DNA of 13,197 nt from Bacteroidales bacterium UBA5507 (GTDB lineage: Bacteria > Bacteroidota > Bacteroidia > Bacteroidales > Lentimicrobiaceae): the NCBI GenBank assembly GCA_002426195.1, contig DIOT01000009.1, positions 1,163-14,359 of the forward strand. The letters are read 5' to 3'. The notes below the pieces were generated by a model that worked only from the letters and a program-made list of their open reading frames with translations, was not told the origin of the DNA and did no database searches. Each line of letters opens with the position of its first letter. Positions within the stretch are counted from its first letter, which is position 1. The position numbers and the translations under genes were made by a program. Below are positions 8,468-13,197 of the stretch, piece after piece.

Positions 8468-10063
8468 TTAATCATAACCAGCGTTCTGTATTAAAGTACC
8501 ACCAGATCTGTCAATTTCGAGTTGAGGTATCGGAAATATTTCATCTTTACCATCCTTATATCTAAAATAACCTGGTGTTACTTCATTTTGCCATCTGTTA
8601 GGATCAAGAAGGTATTCTTGTGCAATCCCCCATCTTCTCAAATCCCAACCAAACTTTCCTTCAAATGCAAATTCAACACGACGTTCATGAACAATTGCCC
8701 AAAACATTTCTTCATAACTCAACGTTGGTGAAATAGGAGGTAATTCTCTTATTACATTACTATTAATTGTATTTGGGTCTGTAGTAGTAGCCGTACGAGC
8801 TCTAACCATATTAACATATTTAGCTGCAGTAACCTGATCATTCAACTCATTCATTACTTCAGCATACCATAATAATACTTCAGCATATCTTATTAAAGAA
8901 TAATTACATGAGTTATACCAACTAACTTGATCAACAACAACTCCTTTATTATTAGGTGGGTTACCAATAGTCCATTTTCTAATTCCTAATCCTGTACCAT
9001 TTACCTTATCAATAAACATCTGTCCGAAAAAATCATCTACGTCTTTACGAAATATAGTAGCTACAAAACGAGGATCACCTTCTTCATATTCTCTTTCCAA
9101 ATCAGGTGTAGGTCGTGTCCATCCCCATCCACCGCCAGCTACAAATCCGTCTCCATTGGGAGCGTTGAGTACCGTTGCAAAATTGTCGGTTCCTTTTTGA
9201 TTCATTGCTGTGTATTGCACTTCAAAAACAGCTTCTATACTATTGTCATTGGTACCGTCAAAAAGATCATTATAGTCAGGAAGTAAGTCATATCCATAAG
9301 ACATAATTTCTTCTAACAAAGTTTTAGCTTCTTGCCACCTGTGTTGATACAAATAAATTTGAACTAAATAAGCTTTTACTGCACCTTTATCGGCTCTTCC
9401 CATTAAATCACCTGTATTTCTATTCTCAATATTTTGTTGTAAAGCCATTTTAAAGTCCGCTTCGGCTTGATCCATTAAATCACTTTTAGTTATTTTATAA
9501 TTGTTGACTTTTTTACCTGTAACTCTTGTAGCCTCACGTACTGAATTAGGTAAATTTAATTCCGAAATATCTAAAACTTTATTAACCAATGGAGCTGTAC
9601 CAAACATATAAGCTAGACGAAACATCCAAAAACCTCTAATAAAATAAAGTTCTCCCAAATATCTAGATTTTAATTGTTCATCCATCTCAATTTCGGGGAT
9701 CTTTTGTAATGCCATATTGGTCAACGTAAGAGCTTTGTAACACCGTGAATACAACATATACATCTGGTCGACACTAGGCATAACGATTGATTGTTGTATT
9801 TGGTAGTACACTACCAAATCAGGATGTGCTTGAGCATCTGGTCCTGTGACATCACCCATAGGTGTATATCCCGCTCTTGTATTCCAACCTTGTTGTCCAT
9901 CTAATAATTGAAATGATTTATAAGCAGATGTGACAGCCATTTCTGCATCTTGTGCAGTTTTATAGAAGTTCGAAGTTGAAACTACGCCATATGGATCTTT
10001 ATCTAATTGATCGCTACATGCGACAAAAATCAATATAAACAGAAGTAAATATATTTTTTTCAT
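8468..10063 (-). CDS. SusD/RagB-family surface glycan-binding lipoprotein
   Basis: Surface lipoprotein that forms a lid over the SusC barrel and captures the ligand. The product is 531 aa. The N-terminus MKKIYLLLFILIFVAC-SDQ is a lipoprotein signal with the lipidated cysteine at residue 16. SusD signatures seen: ELYFIRGFWMFRLAYMFG at about 138-155 (TPR-like N-terminal half), RYAEVLLWYAEVMNE at 392-406, a block at 457-479 with key residues HERRxEFxxEGxFxWDLRRWG, and the C-terminal IFPIPQLEIDRSGG...IQNAGY. These match the SusD-like and RagB domains of the family, and length is typical. It starts 11 bp after the transporter stop, so the two are surely co-transcribed and act as a pair. A perfect palindrome begins three bases after its stop codon. 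Intact; ligand unknown. Confidence 0.96.
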   Translation of the reverse strand: MKKIYLLLFILIFVACSDQLDKDPYGVVSTSNFYKTAQDAEMAVTSAYKSFQLLDGQQGWNTRAGYTPMGDVTGPDAQAHPDLVVYYQIQQSIVMPSVDQMYMLYSRCYKALTLTNMALQKIPEIEMDEQLKSRYLGELYFIRGFWMFRLAYMFGTAPLVNKVLDISELNLPNSVREATRVTGKKVNNYKITKSDLMDQAEADFKMALQQNIENRNTGDLMGRADKGAVKAYLVQIYLYQHRWQEAKTLLEEIMSYGYDLLPDYNDLFDGTNDNSIEAVFEVQYTAMNQKGTDNFATVLNAPNGDGFVAGGGWGWTRPTPDLEREYEEGDPRFVATIFRKDVDDFFGQMFIDKVNGTGLGIRKWTIGNPPNNKGVVVDQVSWYNSCNYSLIRYAEVLLWYAEVMNELNDQVTAAKYVNMVRARTATTTDPNTINSNVIRELPPISPTLSYEEMFWAIVHERRVEFAFEGKFGWDLRRWGIAQEYLLDPNRWQNEVTPGYFRYKDGKDEIFPIPQLEIDRSGGTLIQNAGYD

Positions 10064-10074
10064 ATTTTTTATTT

Positions 10075-13053
10075 TTAAAATTCTAAGTTAATACCTGCAT
10101 AAAGTGAACGTGGAATAGGGAATCCTCCGTTTATGTTTTGTTCAGGATCCCAACCTGGATAAGAATTGATAACAAATAAATTTTGTGCTGCAATATAGAA
10201 TCTTAGCTTTTTTATTACATTAATATTGTTAGCTCTTAGAATTTTGTTGAAATTGTAACCAACTTGTATATTCTGAAGTCGTAAGAAATCAGATTTACGT
10301 AGCCAAAAACTGGAACGACGATAATTATCATTTGGATCACCTGCCACAACTCGAGGTACATAATTACTAGTTCCTGGACCAGTCCATCTTTGTCTATACA
10401 TCCATGCAGAAGTTTGTTCTCCACCTCGGGTAATAGCAAAACCTACCTGATCAAAACTTCTTAATGCACCCATCTGCCCATATAAACTTGCAACGAAATC
10501 AATATTATTATATTCTAATGCAATATTAGCTCCAAAATAGTGTGGGGCATCTGAATATCCAATAAATTGTCTGTCATTGGAATTAATTAAACCATTACCA
10601 TCTAAATCCTTAAACTTAATATCCCCTGGTTCAGCATTTGGTTGAGTGGGTGAACTGCTTATTTCTTCAACAGTTTGGAAGATACCCTCTTGAATATAAC
10701 CATACCACTCATTAATTGAATGTCCAACTTCAGTACGACTGAAACCACCTACAATTGGCGAAGGGATTTTTGTAACTTTATTCTTATTATACGTCCAATT
10801 TAAATTAACATCGTATTTTAACGGTGTATCATAGTTGGAATATCCCAGAGATAATTCAATACCTGTATTTGTAACAGCCCCCGCATTTTGATAAGGTGAG
10901 TTATCAACTCCCGCAGTAGCAAGAAGTGGAATTCGAACTAAGATATCTGTTGTATTTCTTTTATAAACATCTGCAATAAATGTTAACTGATTATTGAAGA
11001 ATGAAGATTCCAATCCTGCTCCTAAAGTAGATGTCTTTTCCCACAAAAGACTTGAATTACCGAGTGATGTTGGACCAACACCAGTATATGTAATTCCTTC
11101 AGTTCCTGCTCCAAACGGATAATATAACCCAGTAGAGTTTAATGTTGTTTGATAAGGATATACTCCAATATCTTGATTACCCAATATTCCCCAACTTGCA
11201 CGAAGTTTTAAATAACTAAGTAAAGGTGTATTTTTCATAAATTCCTCTTCTGACAAAACCCACCCTGCTGACGCACCTGGGAAAATACCTCTTCGGTAAC
11301 TTTTTTCGATCCTTGAGGTTTCATCGATACGTACACTAGCGCTTAACAGATATTTATTTAGATAATCGTAATTTACTCGACCAAGGTACGATTGAATAGC
11401 CCAAGATGATTTTGAACCACTATTGTTGATATTGCTGGAACCCGCGTTCAAGACTTGCATATTTTTGTCATTATTCAAGAAATTATTACGAGTTGCCCAC
11501 ATATTTCGGCTATTAGCCTCCTGAAACGTATAACCAGCCATAGCTGTTAGATTATGAACTGAATTTATTTTTGTAGTGTATGTTAAAATATTATCTATTG
11601 TATAATTAATATTTTGATTATTATCAACATTAAGCACTGCTATAGGGTGATCACTGATAAGTCCTTTTGGTCCATAGCTATACGCTGGTATGAAATTATC
11701 TTGATCCCAAGTGAAATATTCAGTGTTAAAAGAAGTTTTAAAGTTCAATCCCTTAATTATTTCCCAATCTAGATATGTGATTCCAATAAGTTTTTTCCAA
11801 TTCTGATCGTATCTCCACAAATTGACAGCTATAAGAGGTTGTAACATAGTTATTGGTTCTCCATGGTGTGATGAGACTCCATAATTTCCGTTTTCATCGT
11901 ATGCTGGAACTGTAGGTGGATAAATCATCGCTCTATCTATAGCTTGTCCCCAATCGGTATTATTTGAAACTCCATAGTTTATACTTAAGTTTAAACCAAA
12001 TTTTAAATTTGGTAATATTAGCATATCATTACTAAGCTTTACATTAGCTCGATTAAACGTTGTATTTTTTATAACGCCTTCTCCGGTATAAAAACTAGCT
12101 GATACTGCGTATGCATTTGTTTTTGTTCCCCCTGTTATATTTAAAGAATAATTTTGTTTGTACCCCGATTGTGAAATTTCATCAACCCAATTAGTTCCTG
12201 CCCCATATGAGCTTACTTCTTGTTGTGAAAAAGGAATTGGCAAATTTGCTGCGGCATAATAATCATTTACCATAGTTGCGTATTCCTTTGCAGTTAAAGT
12301 AGGAATTTTATGACGAATATTATCTACAGCACCATATCCAGATACAGAAATTTTCATAGGAGCTTCAAAATTCCCTTTTTTAGTTGTAATTATTACAACT
12401 CCATTGGCACCACGTGATCCATAAATTGCAGAAGATGCAGCATCTTTTAGAATTGTAATATTCTCTACATCATTAGGATTCAAATTAGATAAACCATCAT
12501 TGGTGATCAAGCCATCAATTACAATTAGAGGATTATTGTTCGCTCCAAATGAACCATTGCCCCTTATTCTTATTGTTGTACCGCTATAAGGAGTTCCATT
12601 ATTTTGATAGATTTGCACACCGGCTAATTTTCCCTGCAAATTTTGTCCTATTCCCTGAACTGCTTGATTTTCCATTTTTGTTTGAGAAACAACTCCAACA
12701 GATCCAGTCAAATCTTTTTTAGCTTGTGTTCCATAGCCTACAACAACGATCTCGTCCAAAATCTCAGCATCCTGTTGAAGAATAATACGCATATTTGAAG
12801 AAGCAATTAATTCCTGCGATTTCATCCCAACATAAGATATGACCAAAGTATTATATCCACTTGGAACATTTAATGTAAAATTTCCATTATAATCTGTTAT
12901 GGTTCCCTGTCCCGTACCTTTAATTTGAACAGTTGCTCCTATAACAGGTGCTCCAGACTCATCAACTACAATCCCAGTTACCTGAGTTTGTGATAATACG
13001 ATACCTACATTCAAAAGAAATAGGATTAAAAAATAATAGACCTTTTTTTTCAT
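10075..13053 (-). CDS. SusC/RagA-family TonB-dependent outer-membrane transporter
   Basis: Outer-membrane importer that, with its SusD partner, takes up a glycan or glycoconjugate into the periplasm using TonB energy. The product is 992 aa when started at the ATG at 13053, giving a clean Sec signal (MKKKVYYFLILFLLNVGIVLSQ). The frame extends upstream to a TTG at 13074, but that adds seven residues before the signal peptide and is rejected. Domains seen: carboxypeptidase-regulatory-like beta-sandwich at about 25-95, a TonB-box-like EIVVVGYGTQ at 101-110, plug at about 112-228 with the SusC hallmark ILKDAASSAIYGSRGANGVV, then the beta-barrel to a C-terminal Phe (GINLEF), as expected for barrel insertion. 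Length is normal for SusC. The leader before the ATG is A/T-rich without Shine-Dalgarno. It is the first gene of the cluster in the window. The family call is firm; the transported substrate is unknown. Confidence 0.96.
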   Translation of the reverse strand: MKKKVYYFLILFLLNVGIVLSQTQVTGIVVDESGAPVIGATVQIKGTGQGTITDYNGNFTLNVPSGYNTLVISYVGMKSQELIASSNMRIILQQDAEILDEIVVVGYGTQAKKDLTGSVGVVSQTKMENQAVQGIGQNLQGKLAGVQIYQNNGTPYSGTTIRIRGNGSFGANNNPLIVIDGLITNDGLSNLNPNDVENITILKDAASSAIYGSRGANGVVIITTKKGNFEAPMKISVSGYGAVDNIRHKIPTLTAKEYATMVNDYYAAANLPIPFSQQEVSSYGAGTNWVDEISQSGYKQNYSLNITGGTKTNAYAVSASFYTGEGVIKNTTFNRANVKLSNDMLILPNLKFGLNLSINYGVSNNTDWGQAIDRAMIYPPTVPAYDENGNYGVSSHHGEPITMLQPLIAVNLWRYDQNWKKLIGITYLDWEIIKGLNFKTSFNTEYFTWDQDNFIPAYSYGPKGLISDHPIAVLNVDNNQNINYTIDNILTYTTKINSVHNLTAMAGYTFQEANSRNMWATRNNFLNNDKNMQVLNAGSSNINNSGSKSSWAIQSYLGRVNYDYLNKYLLSASVRIDETSRIEKSYRRGIFPGASAGWVLSEEEFMKNTPLLSYLKLRASWGILGNQDIGVYPYQTTLNSTGLYYPFGAGTEGITYTGVGPTSLGNSSLLWEKTSTLGAGLESSFFNNQLTFIADVYKRNTTDILVRIPLLATAGVDNSPYQNAGAVTNTGIELSLGYSNYDTPLKYDVNLNWTYNKNKVTKIPSPIVGGFSRTEVGHSINEWYGYIQEGIFQTVEEISSSPTQPNAEPGDIKFKDLDGNGLINSNDRQFIGYSDAPHYFGANIALEYNNIDFVASLYGQMGALRSFDQVGFAITRGGEQTSAWMYRQRWTGPGTSNYVPRVVAGDPNDNYRRSSFWLRKSDFLRLQNIQVGYNFNKILRANNINVIKKLRFYIAAQNLFVINSYPGWDPEQNINGGFPIPRSLYAGINLEF

Positions 13054-13092
13054 AAAAAATATTTTTAAATTCAATTAATTATTAAATTGTTA

Positions 13093-13124
13093 GAACCATA
13101 ATTTAAACAATACTGCTATGCAAT
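13093..13124 (-). promoter_or_regulatory. Candidate Bacteroidota-type promoter for the cluster
   Basis: On the minus strand, ATTG (13124-13121) lies 20 bases before TATGGTTC (13100-13093). This partly fits the Bacteroidota promoter pattern TTTG, about 20 bases, TAnnTTTG (3 of 4 and 4 of 6 fixed positions). A transcript starting shortly after it would have a leader of about 30-35 bases before the transporter ATG at 13053. In such A/T-rich DNA the match is weak and could be chance. No operator or riboswitch-like structure is visible in 13054-13197. Confidence 0.2.
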
Positions 13125-13197
13125 GTTATCTTTAGAATTAATATGTTTTCATAGGCAATTATTTTAAAATCTTTACTCATTCCCCCACAACTGAGGA

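Noticed and set aside
13054..13074. Upstream TTG start adding seven residues to the SusC-like protein
   Set aside because: The ATG at 13053 begins directly at a normal Sec signal peptide (MKKK...), and the extra residues MNLKIFF would only lengthen it. The ATG is the better start.
13100..13180. Tiny minus-strand frame (about 25 codons, MSKDFKIIAYEN...) upstream of the transporter gene
   Set aside because: It is short, has no recognisable similarity, overlaps the candidate promoter and is of a length expected by chance. It could be the end of a frame entering from outside the window, but nothing supports that.

Overview
The window is a single-direction gene cluster from a Bacteroidota bacterium. 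The evidence is an adjacent SusC/SusD pair, no purine-rich Shine-Dalgarno sequences (starts sit behind A/T-rich leaders), very short intergenic gaps and low G+C. The species cannot be named from the sequence. All five genes lie on the minus strand, so transcription runs from about 13,100 down to 65, and there are no RNA genes, mobile elements or CRISPR arrays.

In transcription order the genes are: a SusC/RagA-type TonB-dependent outer-membrane transporter (10075-13053); its SusD/RagB-type surface lipoprotein, 11 bp later (8468-10063); a perfect 38-bp palindrome (8427-8464); and three consecutive GH116 (GBA2/DUF608-type) glycoside hydrolases at 5320-8412, 2709-5276 and 65-2680, separated by 43 and 28 bp. 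The layout is that of a small polysaccharide-utilization-type locus whose visible enzymes all belong to one uncommon family. No regulator, surface endo-enzyme, sulfatase or extra surface glycan-binding protein is present in the window, though such genes could lie outside either edge.

The three GH116 proteins are not equivalent. All keep the expected nucleophile (Glu of a WEG motif), acid/base (Asp of NT[YM]D) and sugar-binding NE...R motif. The first has a Sec signal, a lectin-like beta-sandwich module inserted in its N-terminal domain, and a region around the acid/base Asp that resembles eukaryotic GBA2. The other two have near-identical twin-arginine (Tat) signal peptides and a four-cysteine cluster beside the nucleophile that is reduced to two cysteines in the Sec-exported enzyme.

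Working model (inference): SusC/SusD import a small beta-linked glycoside or glycoconjugate, and three periplasmic GH116 enzymes with complementary specificities hydrolyse it. The palindrome between susD and the enzyme genes probably sets the ratio of transporter to enzyme. The substrate cannot be determined from sequence alone. The two window edges (1-64 and 13054-13197) contain no supportable gene; the right edge contains a weak candidate promoter for the cluster.
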